Shown here in pieces: positions 25,546 through 34,047 of a stretch of DNA of 64,000 bases. Location of the stretch: assembly GCF_028737205.1 (NCBI RefSeq), contig NZ_JAQZAL010000013.1, positions 114,663-178,662 on the forward strand. The letters are read 5' to 3'. This DNA is from Actinomycetospora lutea. Its GTDB lineage: Bacteria > Actinomycetota > Actinomycetes > Mycobacteriales > Pseudonocardiaceae. The position numbers were made by a program, and so were the translations under genes. Position 1 is the first letter of the stretch. Each line of letters starts with the position of its first letter. A model generated the notes under the pieces. It made no database searches, was not told where the DNA came from, and worked only from the letters and a program-made list of their open reading frames with translations.

Positions 25546-26436
25546 GTGGGAGATCTGCTGAGCCGTCCGGGCAACCGTCGTGTCCGCCTGCGCGAGCTGC
25601 TCGACGCCGGGCGCCCGGTGCTCGCGCCCGGGGCGTTCGACGCCCACTCCGCGCGGCTGGTGGAGCAGGCCGGGTTCGACGTCGCCTACATGACCGGCTT
25701 CGGCACCACCGCCTCGCTGCTCGGCCGCCCCGACATCGGGCTGCTCGGCCAGGCCGAGATGGTCGACAACGCGCGCCGGATGGCCGCCGCGATCGACATC
25801 CCGCTGATCGCCGACGCCGACACCGGCTACGGCAACCCGATCAACGTCATCCGCACGGTCCGCGAGTACGAGCAGGCCGGCGTCGCCGGGCTGCACATCG
25901 AGGACCAGGTGATGCCCAAGCGCTGCGGGCACCTCGCGGGCAAGGTCGTCGTCCCGTGCGAGGACATGGAGGCGAAGATCCGCGCGGCCGTCCAGGCGCG
26001 CAGCGACCCCGACATGGTGCTCATCGCCCGCACCGACGTGGCCGCCGTCGAGGGGCTCGACGCCGCGATCGAGCGCGCGAAGCGGTTCGCCGACGCCGGC
26101 GCCGACATCCTCTTCGTCGAGGCGCCCACCTCCGAGGAGGCCATCGAGACGGTCGCGACCGCGCTCAAGGGGCACCGCCTGCTGTTCAACTGGGCCGAGG
26201 GCGGGCGCACGCCCCCGCTGTCCCAGGAGCGGCTCGCCGAGCTCGGGTTCTCGCTCGTGCTCTTCCCGGTCTCCACCCTGCTCGCCGCGGACACCGCGAT
26301 GCGCGCGGTGCTCGCCCGCCTGCGCGCCGACGGCACCCCGGCCGCCGTGCTCGACGAGATCGGCGGGCTGGACGCCTTCGCCGCCCGCGAGGGGCTCGAC
26401 GAGATCCGCGACCTGGAGCAGCGCTTCACGACCTGA
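25546..26436 (+). CDS. Isocitrate lyase/PEP mutase superfamily C-C lyase
   Basis: 296 residues. The start GTG at 25546 is six bases after AAGGAG; an upstream GTG at 25528 lacks a ribosome site. The family signature is complete: PGAFDAHSARLVEQAG, ADADTGYGN (metal-binding Asp residues), IEDQVMPKRCGHL (the KRCGH loop with the catalytic Cys) and ARTDVAAVEG. Members include methylisocitrate lyase, dimethylmalate lyase, oxaloacetate decarboxylase and carboxyphosphonoenolpyruvate mutase. Its position divergent from the GntR-amidase-RutA operon suggests it cleaves a C4-C6 acid formed in that pathway. The exact substrate is open. Confidence 0.87.
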   Translation: MGDLLSRPGNRRVRLRELLDAGRPVLAPGAFDAHSARLVEQAGFDVAYMTGFGTTASLLGRPDIGLLGQAEMVDNARRMAAAIDIPLIADADTGYGNPINVIRTVREYEQAGVAGLHIEDQVMPKRCGHLAGKVVVPCEDMEAKIRAAVQARSDPDMVLIARTDVAAVEGLDAAIERAKRFADAGADILFVEAPTSEEAIETVATALKGHRLLFNWAEGGRTPPLSQERLAELGFSLVLFPVSTLLAADTAMRAVLARLRADGTPAAVLDEIGGLDAFAAREGLDEIRDLEQRFTT

Positions 26437-26440
26437 GCGC

Positions 26441-26962
26441 TCACGACCCTCCGTCGCGCCGCCAGCGGTCGCCGTCGAGGTGGTCGAGGTCCAGGTCCTC
26501 GGCCGCCTGGTGCGCCTCGGGCGAGCGGGCGACGAGCAGGGCCATCCAGAGCGGGTACCGCTCCTGCTGGCGCAGGGACACCTCGTGCTGGCCGGCGATG
26601 AGCATCCCCGGCTTGGGCAGGCGACACCAGCAGCGGGAGTGGTCGGGCATCTCCGCGTCGGGGTGGTGCGGGCAGAGCACGACGTGGTCGAGCAGGTTGG
26701 CGGCCCGCTCGCGGACGGTCCACAGCGTGCGGACCGCGGTCTGCTCGTCGGTCTCCCCCAGCGCGACACCGCCCTGCTGGCTGAAGCCGATGATCCGGCC
26801 GCCCGCGCCCTTCCACAGGCGCAGGCGCTCGACGGCGTCCGGGAAGACCTCGATGTCGAACGGACCGCGCCACGGGCGCCCGAGGTCCTCGGGCGTCTTG
26901 CGCAGCACGCCCTCGACCTCGACGAACAGCAGCGGCACCGCGGGCCGCGACGGCAGCGTCAT
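26441..26962 (-). CDS. HAD-IIIA-like protein with the nucleophile lost
   Basis: 173 residues. The pattern is that of the GmhB histidinol/heptose-bisphosphate phosphatase subgroup: an N-terminal strand followed by GVLR, motif II in IIGFSQQGGVALG, the zinc-type cluster CPHHPDA...CWC, and KPGM. However, motif I, normally DxDG, reads VEVEG here: both Asp residues, including the phosphoryl-accepting one, are Glu. Such a protein should be inactive as a classical HAD phosphatase and may bind rather than hydrolyse. The coding sequence at this point is clear (GAG GTC GAG). It converges with the C-C lyase gene and follows a DUF305 lipoprotein gene on the same strand. Confidence 0.65.
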   Translation of the reverse strand: MTLPSRPAVPLLFVEVEGVLRKTPEDLGRPWRGPFDIEVFPDAVERLRLWKGAGGRIIGFSQQGGVALGETDEQTAVRTLWTVRERAANLLDHVVLCPHHPDAEMPDHSRCWCRLPKPGMLIAGQHEVSLRQQERYPLWMALLVARSPEAHQAAEDLDLDHLDGDRWRRDGGS

Positions 26963-26974
26963 GACCCGGCGATG

Positions 26975-27490
26975 CTAGTGGAGCAGCCGCTCCATCGCGT
27001 CGATCTCGGCCGACTGCGCCGCGACGGTCACCTGCGCGAAGCGACCTAGGGTGTCGTCGGTGCCGGTGTAGCCGCGCGCCATCGCCACGGCGCCCTCGTG
27101 GTGGCGGATCATCGTCTCCAGCCAGAGCCGCTCGAAGGCCGGACCGCACAGGGTCGGCAGCGTCGCGAGCGTGGCGGGCTCGGCCATGCCGGACATGGCG
27201 TGCGCCCCGTGGTGCGCCGTCACCGCGAGCCCGCGGGCGCGCGCCAGCCCCTGCATCTGACCGACCTCCTCGACCTGCGCGCGGTCGATGCGCAGCGCGA
27301 TCGCCTCCAGGCCCGGCGAGGCGCCCCGCCCGCCGACCATCGCCGTGAGCGCGAGGGCCTGCTCGTGGTGCGGGATCATCGCGGACAGGAACGCCGCGTC
27401 GGGGTCCGCGCCCGGACCGGCGACCGGTGCGTCGGCGCACCCCGCGAGGACCGCGAGGCACAGCGCGAGGACGGCGAGAGCACGGGGCAT
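26975..27490 (-). CDS. DUF305 lipoprotein
   Basis: 171 residues from the ATG at 27490. A lipoprotein signal ends in LAGC (about residues 15-18), so the mature protein is lipid-anchored outside the membrane. The DUF305 domain, a ferritin-like helical fold, shows its two hallmark motifs: MIPHHEQAL (about 38-46) and MIRHHEGAVAMA (about 126-137), His/Met/Glu-rich segments often linked to copper. Its ends are 12 bases from the HAD-like gene, so cotranscription is likely. Confidence 0.85.
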   Translation of the reverse strand: MPRALAVLALCLAVLAGCADAPVAGPGADPDAAFLSAMIPHHEQALALTAMVGGRGASPGLEAIALRIDRAQVEEVGQMQGLARARGLAVTAHHGAHAMSGMAEPATLATLPTLCGPAFERLWLETMIRHHEGAVAMARGYTGTDDTLGRFAQVTVAAQSAEIDAMERLLH

Positions 27491-27513
27491 CCCGCCGATC
27501 CTCGCGCAGTGAC

Positions 27514-29190
27514 CTACCGCAGCGCGCGCCGCAGCAGCTTGCCCGTGACGGTCTTCGGAATCTCGTCCATGAGCTCGACCTGGCGCGGATACTTGTACGC
27601 CGACATCCGTTCCTTGCAGAACTGGATGAGCTCGTCGGGCTCGACGCTCTGCCCGGGTCGTACCGACACGAACGCCTTCACCGTCTCGCCGCGGTACTCG
27701 TCGGGCACGCCGACGACCGCCGCCTCGCGGACCGCCGGGTGCTCGTAGAGCACGTCCTCGACCTCGCGGGGCCAGACCTTGTAGCCGCCGGCGTTGATCT
27801 GGTCCTTCTTGCGGTCGACGACGTAGAACCAGCCCTGCGCGTCCATGTAGCCGACGTCGCCGGTCTTGAGCTCGACCGACCCGTCCGGGGCGCGCAGCGC
27901 GTTCTGCGTCTCCTCGGGCTTGTTCCAGTACCCCGGCACCACCTGCGGCCCGCGGGTGACGATCTCGCCGACCTCGCCCACGTCGGCGTCGGTGCCGTCG
28001 TCGCGCATGATCCGCACAACGGTGGAGAACACCGGCACGCCCACCGAGAGCGCGCCGGAGGCCTCGTCGACCGGCGCCTCCGAGCCCCGCGGCGTGCCGT
28101 GCGAGGGCGAGGTGGTCTCGGTGAGGCCGTAGATGTTGTGGATGTAGTGCCCGAAGTGCGCCGAGAACGCCTTGACGGTCGACGGCGGGATCGGCGCCCC
28201 ACCGGAGTAGATCTTCTCCAGCGACGACAGGTCCTCCTTCACCGCGCCCTCGGTGTTCATCAGCGCGATGAAGACGGTGATCGAGCCCGCGGTGAACGTC
28301 GGGCGGTGCTCGCGGATCGCGTCGAGCATGACGTTCGGCTCGAAGCGGTACGCCAGCACGAGCGGCATCGGCACGAGCAGGCAGACCGCGGTGTGCGCCA
28401 CGACGCCGGTGATGTGGAACAGCGGGGCGACGCCGAGCACCGAGTCCTCGGAGGTCAGCCCGCACCACTCGCGGTAGACGCGGGCGTTGAACACCACGTT
28501 GCGGTGGGTGTTCATCGCGCCCTTCGGCGGCCCCGTGGTGCCCGAGGTGTAGCCCAGGAAGGCCGGGTCGTCGAGCTCGAGCTCGACGGGCTCGGGCTCG
28601 CGGTCGCCGACCGCGGCCAGGACCTCGCTCATGTCCTCGGTGCCCTCGTGGCGCACCCGCTCCATGCCGCCGAAGAGCCGCGGGTCGTGGCGGGTCTGGA
28701 ACTCCAGCGGCGAGGTCGTCCACGCGATCCGCAGCGACGGGATCGTCGGCACGACCTCCGCGGCGACCTGGCCGAACAGGTCCTCCTCGGCGAGCAGCGC
28801 GGTGGCCTCGCAGTCGCCCAGCAGCGTCGTCAGCTCGCGCACCCGGCTCATCGGGTTGATCGAGACGACGATGCCGCCGGCCTTCCACGTGCCGATCGTC
28901 GCGATGAGCACCTGCGGGATGTTCTGCAGGTAGGTCGCGAGCCGCTGGCCCTTCTCGAAGCCGCGGTCGGCCAGCGCGACGGCGAACCGGTCCGAGAGCC
29001 GGTCGAGCTCGGCGAGGGTGAGCGTGCCGTCGAAGTACCGGACGATCTCGGTCTCGGGCGCGCGGCGCAGCGAGTCCTCGAACATCGCCAGCGCGCTCGG
29101 GAACTCGGGCTCGACGTCGTGCGGGTACTCCGAGCGGTACCGCGGCAGCCAGGGACGCTCGTCGTAGACGGACTTCTCAGCGGTGCCCAT
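27514..29190 (-). CDS. Acyl-CoA synthetase (AMP-binding, ANL superfamily)
   Basis: 558 residues. ATP-site P-loop GYTSGTTGPPKGAMNTHRN, adenine-binding YGLTETTSP, the GDVGYMDAQGWFYVVDRKKD hinge core and the C-terminal catalytic lysine in KTVTGKLLRR. It is a complete ANL ligase that turns a carboxylic acid into its CoA thioester. Its ATG overlaps the stop of the cyclase gene in TGATG, so the two are coupled. A short- to medium-chain or aromatic acid could be the substrate. The cyclase partner suggests the acid comes from ring or amide opening. Confidence 0.92.
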   Translation of the reverse strand: MGTAEKSVYDERPWLPRYRSEYPHDVEPEFPSALAMFEDSLRRAPETEIVRYFDGTLTLAELDRLSDRFAVALADRGFEKGQRLATYLQNIPQVLIATIGTWKAGGIVVSINPMSRVRELTTLLGDCEATALLAEEDLFGQVAAEVVPTIPSLRIAWTTSPLEFQTRHDPRLFGGMERVRHEGTEDMSEVLAAVGDREPEPVELELDDPAFLGYTSGTTGPPKGAMNTHRNVVFNARVYREWCGLTSEDSVLGVAPLFHITGVVAHTAVCLLVPMPLVLAYRFEPNVMLDAIREHRPTFTAGSITVFIALMNTEGAVKEDLSSLEKIYSGGAPIPPSTVKAFSAHFGHYIHNIYGLTETTSPSHGTPRGSEAPVDEASGALSVGVPVFSTVVRIMRDDGTDADVGEVGEIVTRGPQVVPGYWNKPEETQNALRAPDGSVELKTGDVGYMDAQGWFYVVDRKKDQINAGGYKVWPREVEDVLYEHPAVREAAVVGVPDEYRGETVKAFVSVRPGQSVEPDELIQFCKERMSAYKYPRQVELMDEIPKTVTGKLLRRALR

Positions 29191-30152
29191 CAGCGGATCA
29201 CCACGGGGTTCACGGGCGACCCGGTCGCCTCGTGGATCTTCAGCGGCGCGGCGGTGTAGAGGAAGTCCCAGCGCCCGTCGGCGGCGCACGCGTCGGCGAG
29301 GTCGTCCAGCCAGATGATCTCGGCGAGGCTGACGCCGAGGTTGCGCAGCAGCGAGGCGTGCAGGGGCAGGAGCACGCCGCTCTCCGGGTCGGCGGTGACC
29401 TCGTTGGCGATCGTGTCGGTGACGAGGTTGGGGATCTCCTTGTTCTGGAACCACTCGACGAGTTCGCGGGAGTAGGTCAGGCCGGGCTCGATGAAGCCCT
29501 CGTAGAACTCCTCCGCAGGTGTCGCGTAGAAGTACTTCAGGAAGCCGGTGCGGACCAGCAGGATGTCGCGGTCCTCGATGGTCACGCCCTGCTTCGCGGC
29601 GGCGTCCTCGAGGTCGCGGTGGGTGAAGGTCTCGCCCTTGTCCAGCCAGTCCTTGCCGCGGTGGCGGGCCATGTCGATCAGCACGCCGCGCCCGACGACG
29701 CCGCGGTCGGCGATCGGCAGGATCGATGCCCAGCTCATGCCGCCGCCGGTGGTGGTGTCGGCGTGACGCCCGTTCCAGAGCGTGTCGTCGTACCAGGCGT
29801 GGCCGAGCGCGTCGTACTGCGAGGAGCCCTGCAGGAAGATCTCGGCCTTGTCGTCGGTGGCGCGGATCCCGCCGGGGAAGCTCGGCCCCTGGCCGGACTC
29901 GAAGACGTCGTGGTCCCAGACCATCTCGCGCTTGATGCCCTCGCGCCCCGGGAAGACGGGATCGCCGTGCGGGTGGCCCATCGGGCACTGGAGCGTGAGC
30001 ACCTGCCCGCTCTTCACGCTCCCCACCCCCCGCAGGACCTGGGCGGCGTCGAGGTAGTTCAGGGCGCCGACCTCGTCGTCGTCCCCCCACTTCCCCCAGT
30101 TCTGCGGGGGGTTGTCGCCCAGCAGTTCCCGCATCGACGGGACGTCGCCCAT
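29190..30152 (-). CDS. Cyclase-family (kynurenine formamidase-like) metal hydrolase
   Basis: 320 residues from the ATG at 30152, preceded by GAGGAGGAGC. It resembles the long form of the cyclase family (PF04199): NWGKWGDDDEVGALNYLD near the N-terminus, the SQYDALGHAWYDDTLWNG metal-site region, and GVLIDMARHRG. Members hydrolyse formamides, lactones or isatin. It is first in an operon with the acyl-CoA synthetase, consistent with opening a ring or amide and activating the freed acid. It diverges from a Crp-type regulator 126 bases away. Confidence 0.85.
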   Translation of the reverse strand: MGDVPSMRELLGDNPPQNWGKWGDDDEVGALNYLDAAQVLRGVGSVKSGQVLTLQCPMGHPHGDPVFPGREGIKREMVWDHDVFESGQGPSFPGGIRATDDKAEIFLQGSSQYDALGHAWYDDTLWNGRHADTTTGGGMSWASILPIADRGVVGRGVLIDMARHRGKDWLDKGETFTHRDLEDAAAKQGVTIEDRDILLVRTGFLKYFYATPAEEFYEGFIEPGLTYSRELVEWFQNKEIPNLVTDTIANEVTADPESGVLLPLHASLLRNLGVSLAEIIWLDDLADACAADGRWDFLYTAAPLKIHEATGSPVNPVVIR

Positions 30153-30278
30153 GAGCTCCTCCTCGAGATCACCGTGAGGTCGCCCACGGTGCCCCCTCGC
30201 CCCGCGGGCGACAAGGGCGCGCCCGCAGTTCCGCCGCACGCCCTGACCCCTGATCGGAACTGACGCTACGGTTCGACC

Positions 30279-31025
30279 ATGCGGCCGACGGTCCAGGATC
30301 TCGTGGAGATCGAGTGGTTCCGCCGGCTGCCGCCCGGGATGGTGGCGCGGGCGACCCAGGAGTGCACGGTCGTGACGCTCGCCCGCGACGCCGTGCTCTA
30401 CCGCTCGGGCGGGGCCGCCGACGCGTTCTTCGTGCTGCTGCGCGGGCGGGTCGGGGCGTGGCGCGGCGACCCGACCGGGCCCGAGTCGATGCTCTACTTC
30501 GTCACCGACCGCCGCCACGAGAGCCTGTGCATGGAGAACGTGGTCGCCGACATCCCGTACTTCGCCACGATGCGCGGGCTGCTCGACGACACCCGGGTCC
30601 TGCGCGTCCCGGCGACGCTCCTGCCCTCCATGCTCGACGCGGACCGCGACCTCGGCATCGCGATCGCCCGCCACATCGCCGAGCGCCTGCAGTCCTTCAC
30701 CGAGCAGATGACCGACCTCGGGTCGCTGCCCGTGGTGCGCCGCGTCGCGAAGTTCCTGCTGGCCGGCCGGCAGCACGGTTCCGACCTCGTCGTCGTCACC
30801 CTGCGGCAGGCGGAGCTCGCGAGCCGGCTGGGGCCCGCGCGGCAGTCGGTCAACCAGGCGCTCGCGACGCTCGTGCAGCGCGGCATCATCGCGACGGTCG
30901 GCCGCGGCGTCTACCAGATCCGCGATCACAGCGGCCTCGTCGCGATGGCGCGGGGCGGCGCGGCGCCCGGGCCTGGATCACGGGCGCGCGGCGTGGTCGG
31001 ATCCGCGGGTGCCCGCGACGCATGA
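30279..31025 (+). CDS. Crp/Fnr-family transcriptional regulator
   Basis: 248 residues. An N-terminal cyclic-nucleotide-binding-like barrel (LVEIEWFRRLPPGMV, FFVLLRGRVGAWRG), a long dimerisation helix around residues 125-150 and a C-terminal winged helix with LRQAELASRLGPARQSVNQAL as HTH. No Fnr-type cysteine cluster is evident. It may sense a small molecule that is not cAMP, because the phosphate-binding cassette (GE-x6-RSA) is not obvious. It overlaps the next gene by 17 bases and diverges from the cyclase/ligase operon, so it is the likely switch for both. Confidence 0.85.
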   Translation: MRPTVQDLVEIEWFRRLPPGMVARATQECTVVTLARDAVLYRSGGAADAFFVLLRGRVGAWRGDPTGPESMLYFVTDRRHESLCMENVVADIPYFATMRGLLDDTRVLRVPATLLPSMLDADRDLGIAIARHIAERLQSFTEQMTDLGSLPVVRRVAKFLLAGRQHGSDLVVVTLRQAELASRLGPARQSVNQALATLVQRGIIATVGRGVYQIRDHSGLVAMARGGAAPGPGSRARGVVGSAGARDA

Positions 31026-32637
31026 GGTCACCAACCAGGTCCCCGACCTCGTCGGCCACGACGTGGCCGCCGATCCCCCGCTGCTCGAGGCGCTCGAGCG
31101 CGAGGGCGCCGGGTGGTACCGCGACGAGCTGCACGCCGTCGGCCGGCTCGCCGGGTCGGCCGGCGCGCAGGAGTGGGCGGACGCCGCGCACCGCAACGAG
31201 CCCCGGCTGCGCACCCACGACCGCGTCGGGCACCGGATCGACGAGGTCGACTACGACCCGGGCTACCACGCGCTGCTGACCGAGGCCGTGGGCCGCGGCT
31301 TCGCGGGCGCCCCCTGGGCCGACGACCGGCCCGGCGCCCACGTGGCCCGCGCCGCGGGGTTCCTGACGTGGTCGCAGCTCGAGGCGGGCCACGGCTGCCC
31401 GATCTCGATGACCTACGCCGTCCTGCCCGCGCTGCGCGCCGCGCCCGAGCTGCTCGAACGGTTCGGCCCCGGGCTCACGAGCCGCGTCCACGACCCCGGC
31501 CTGCGCACCCCGGAGACGAAGCGCGGCCTGCTCGCGGGCATGGGGATGACCGAGAAGCAGGGCGGCTCCGACGTCCGCGCGAACACCACCGTCGCGCGTC
31601 CCGACGGGTCCGACGACACCGTCTACCGGCTCACCGGCCACAAGTGGTTCACCAGCGCGCCGATGTGCGACGTGTTCCTGGTGCTCGCCCAGGCCCCCGG
31701 CGGCCTGACGTGCTTCCTCGTGCCGCGCGTGCTGCCCGACGGCACCCGCAACACGTTCCGCATCCAGCGGCTCAAGGACAAGCTGGGCAACCGCTCCAAC
31801 GCGTCGAGCGAGCCCGAGTTCGACGAGACCGTGGCCTGGCGGGTCGGCGACGAGGGCCGCGGAGTCCGCACGATCATCGAGATGGTCGCCTGCACCCGGC
31901 TCGACACCGCCCTGGGGTCGACGGCCGGGATGCGCGCCGCGGTGTCGCGGGCGGCGCACCACGCCCGGCACCGCTCCGCCTTCGGCCGCACCCTGATCGA
32001 CCAGCCGCTGATGCGCGAGGTGCTCGCCGACCTCGCCTGCGAGTCGGAGGGCGCGATCGCCCTGGCGATGCGGCTCGCCGGGGCGCAGGACCGCAGCGCC
32101 GGGGACGCGCACGAGGCGGCGTTCCGGCGGATCGGGGTGACGCTGGGCAAGTACTGGATCTGCAAGCGCCAGACCGCGGTGGTCGGCGAGGCGCTCGAGT
32201 GTCTCGGCGGCAACGGCTACGTCGAGGAGTCGGGGATGCCGCGGCTGTTCCGCGAGGCGCCGCTGAACTCGATCTGGGAGGGCTCGGGCAACGTCAACGC
32301 CCTCGACCTGCTGCGCCTGCTCGCCCGCGAGCCCGCCACGCTGGAGGCCTACCGCGCCGAGGTGCTCGGCGTCGACGATCGCGTCGACGGCGGGTTCAAG
32401 GACGTCGAGGCCGAGCTGGCGGCGCCCGACGAGCGCGGCGCCCGGCGCCTCGCCGAGCGCATGGCGGTGCTGTTGACCGGGGCGCTGCTGGTCCGCCACG
32501 CCCCGAGCGCCGTCGCCGACGCCTACGTCTCCTCCCGCGTCGCCGGCGAGGGCGGCCACGCCTTCGGCACGCTCCCGCGCGGCGTCGACACGGACGCGGT
32601 GATCTCGCGGCTGCCCTCGACCGAGCGGAGCGCCTGA
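31009..32637 (+). CDS. Acyl-CoA dehydrogenase family flavoprotein (AidB-like)
   Basis: 542 residues, longer than classical acyl-CoA dehydrogenases (about 380) and in the AidB range. Features: SQLEAGHGCPISMTYAVLPA, MGMTEKQGGSDVRANTT (the FAD-binding region), TGHKWFTSAPMCDVFLVLAQ, the helix GKYWICKRQTAVVGEALECLGGNGY and EAPLNSIWEGSGNVNALD. AidB binds DNA and is alkylation-inducible in E. coli, but many actinobacterial members probably act on CoA thioesters. It lies in an operon with a Crp-like regulator and an alpha/beta hydrolase, facing a CoA ligase, which favours a metabolic role. Confidence 0.88.
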   Translation: MPATHEVTNQVPDLVGHDVAADPPLLEALEREGAGWYRDELHAVGRLAGSAGAQEWADAAHRNEPRLRTHDRVGHRIDEVDYDPGYHALLTEAVGRGFAGAPWADDRPGAHVARAAGFLTWSQLEAGHGCPISMTYAVLPALRAAPELLERFGPGLTSRVHDPGLRTPETKRGLLAGMGMTEKQGGSDVRANTTVARPDGSDDTVYRLTGHKWFTSAPMCDVFLVLAQAPGGLTCFLVPRVLPDGTRNTFRIQRLKDKLGNRSNASSEPEFDETVAWRVGDEGRGVRTIIEMVACTRLDTALGSTAGMRAAVSRAAHHARHRSAFGRTLIDQPLMREVLADLACESEGAIALAMRLAGAQDRSAGDAHEAAFRRIGVTLGKYWICKRQTAVVGEALECLGGNGYVEESGMPRLFREAPLNSIWEGSGNVNALDLLRLLAREPATLEAYRAEVLGVDDRVDGGFKDVEAELAAPDERGARRLAERMAVLLTGALLVRHAPSAVADAYVSSRVAGEGGHAFGTLPRGVDTDAVISRLPSTERSA

Positions 32638-33689
32638 TGGATTCCCTGATGCCCGGCGTGCGCGCCGGCGAGGTCGACGGGCGCATCCGCACCCACTACC
32701 TCGAGTCCGGCCCGTCCGACGGCGAGCCCGTGGTGTTCGTGCACGGCAACCTCTCCACCGGCCGGTTCTTCGAGCACCTCATGCCCGGGGCGCCCGAGCG
32801 CTGGCGCATCCTCGCCCCCGACATGCGCGGCTTCGGGCGCTCGGAGCAGGCCCCGATCGACGCCACCCGGGGCCTCGGCGACTGGGCCGACGACCTCGTC
32901 GGCTTCCTCGACGCGCTGGGCGTCGACCGGCCCGCCCACCTCGTGGGCTGGTCCACGGCGGGCGCCGCGATCGCGCTGGCGGCCCGCGCGCGCACGGTGG
33001 CCTCGCTGACGTTCCTCGACCCGGTGTCGCCGTACGGCTTCGGCGGCGTGTTCCGCGACGGCTCGCCGTGCTGGCCCGACGTCGCGGGCTCGGGCGCGGG
33101 GGTGGCCAACCCCGAGTTCGTGCAGCGCCTGCGCGACCGCGACCGCGGCGCCGACAGCCCGCTCTCGCCGCGCAACGTCATGAACGCGACCTACTGGGCG
33201 GCGGGCCACCGCGAGCCGCCCGAGCGCGAGGACATCCTCGTCGACGAGATCCTGCTGACCAACATCTCCGACGACGGTTACCCGGGCGACGCCGCGCCCT
33301 CGGAGAACTGGCCGGGCGCGGCGCCGGGCACGCGCGGGCTGCTCAACGCGCTGTCGCCGAAGTACTGCGACTGGTCGTGGCTGCCCACGCTCGACCCGAA
33401 GCCCCCGGTGCTGTGGACCCACGGCAGCGCCGACGTCGTCGTCGCCGACGGGTCGGCCCTGGAGCTCGGCACGCTCGGCGCGGCCGGGACCGTGCCGGGC
33501 TGGCCGGGCCCGGACGTGTTCCCGCCGCAGCCGATGGTCGCCCAGATCCGCGACGTCCTCGAGGCCTACCGCGCGGCGGGCGGGCGCGCCGAGATGGAGA
33601 TGTTCACCGGGTCCGGCCACGGGCCCCACGTCGACGCGGCGGACCGCTGGTCGGCGACCTTCTTCGCGTTCCTGGAGTCGGTGCGCTGA
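32637..33689 (+). CDS. Alpha/beta hydrolase
   Basis: 350 residues; its ATG overlaps the previous stop (TGATG). Oxyanion motif FVHGNLS (about 35-41), nucleophile elbow GWSTAG (Ser about residue 104) and a C-terminal GSGHGPH carrying the catalytic His. An insertion of roughly 100 residues forms the cap. The ending ...FFAFLESVR is typical of the family. The substrate is unknown, but the operon with the AidB-like protein and the neighbouring CoA ligase suggests an ester or lactone. Confidence 0.88.
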   Translation: MDSLMPGVRAGEVDGRIRTHYLESGPSDGEPVVFVHGNLSTGRFFEHLMPGAPERWRILAPDMRGFGRSEQAPIDATRGLGDWADDLVGFLDALGVDRPAHLVGWSTAGAAIALAARARTVASLTFLDPVSPYGFGGVFRDGSPCWPDVAGSGAGVANPEFVQRLRDRDRGADSPLSPRNVMNATYWAAGHREPPEREDILVDEILLTNISDDGYPGDAAPSENWPGAAPGTRGLLNALSPKYCDWSWLPTLDPKPPVLWTHGSADVVVADGSALELGTLGAAGTVPGWPGPDVFPPQPMVAQIRDVLEAYRAAGGRAEMEMFTGSGHGPHVDAADRWSATFFAFLESVR

Positions 33690-33730
33690 CCCGCATGTGA
33701 GGAAGACGTGACGGCGACCCCGGCGGGCAC

Positions 33731-34036
33731 CTAACCGAAGACCTCGTCGAGCCCCGTCAGCTTCAGCGCGCGGGCGGGCTGGCCCTGTGCGCCCCGGAGC
33801 AGGAACGTCGCGCCGGCCTCCGTGGCGCGGCGGTGGGCGCCGAGCAGCACGCGCAGACCGCACGAGTCGCAGTAGGTGACGGCGGCGAGGTCGACGACGA
33901 GACCGGCCGGCGGGTCGTCGAGGGCGGCCCCGACGGCGTCGTCGAGACGGCCGTGGCTGTCGTAGTCGAGGTCCCCACCGACCGTCACGACGGCGTGCCC
34001 GTCGGTGCGCTCGGTACGGATGATCAGCTCGGTCAT
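33731..34036 (-). CDS. STAS-domain anti-sigma factor antagonist
   Basis: 101 residues from the ATG at 34036, preceded by AGAGGTGG. The single STAS domain has the antagonist signature VDLAAVTYCDSCGLRVLLGA; the Ser of DSCG is the site normally phosphorylated by an anti-sigma kinase. It is last in the operon after the B12-binding protein and the SpoIIE phosphatase, which would dephosphorylate such a protein. No anti-sigma kinase gene is nearby. Confidence 0.9.
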   Translation of the reverse strand: MTELIIRTERTDGHAVVTVGGDLDYDSHGRLDDAVGAALDDPPAGLVVDLAAVTYCDSCGLRVLLGAHRRATEAGATFLLRGAQGQPARALKLTGLDEVFG

Positions 34037-34047
34037 GACGCCACCTC

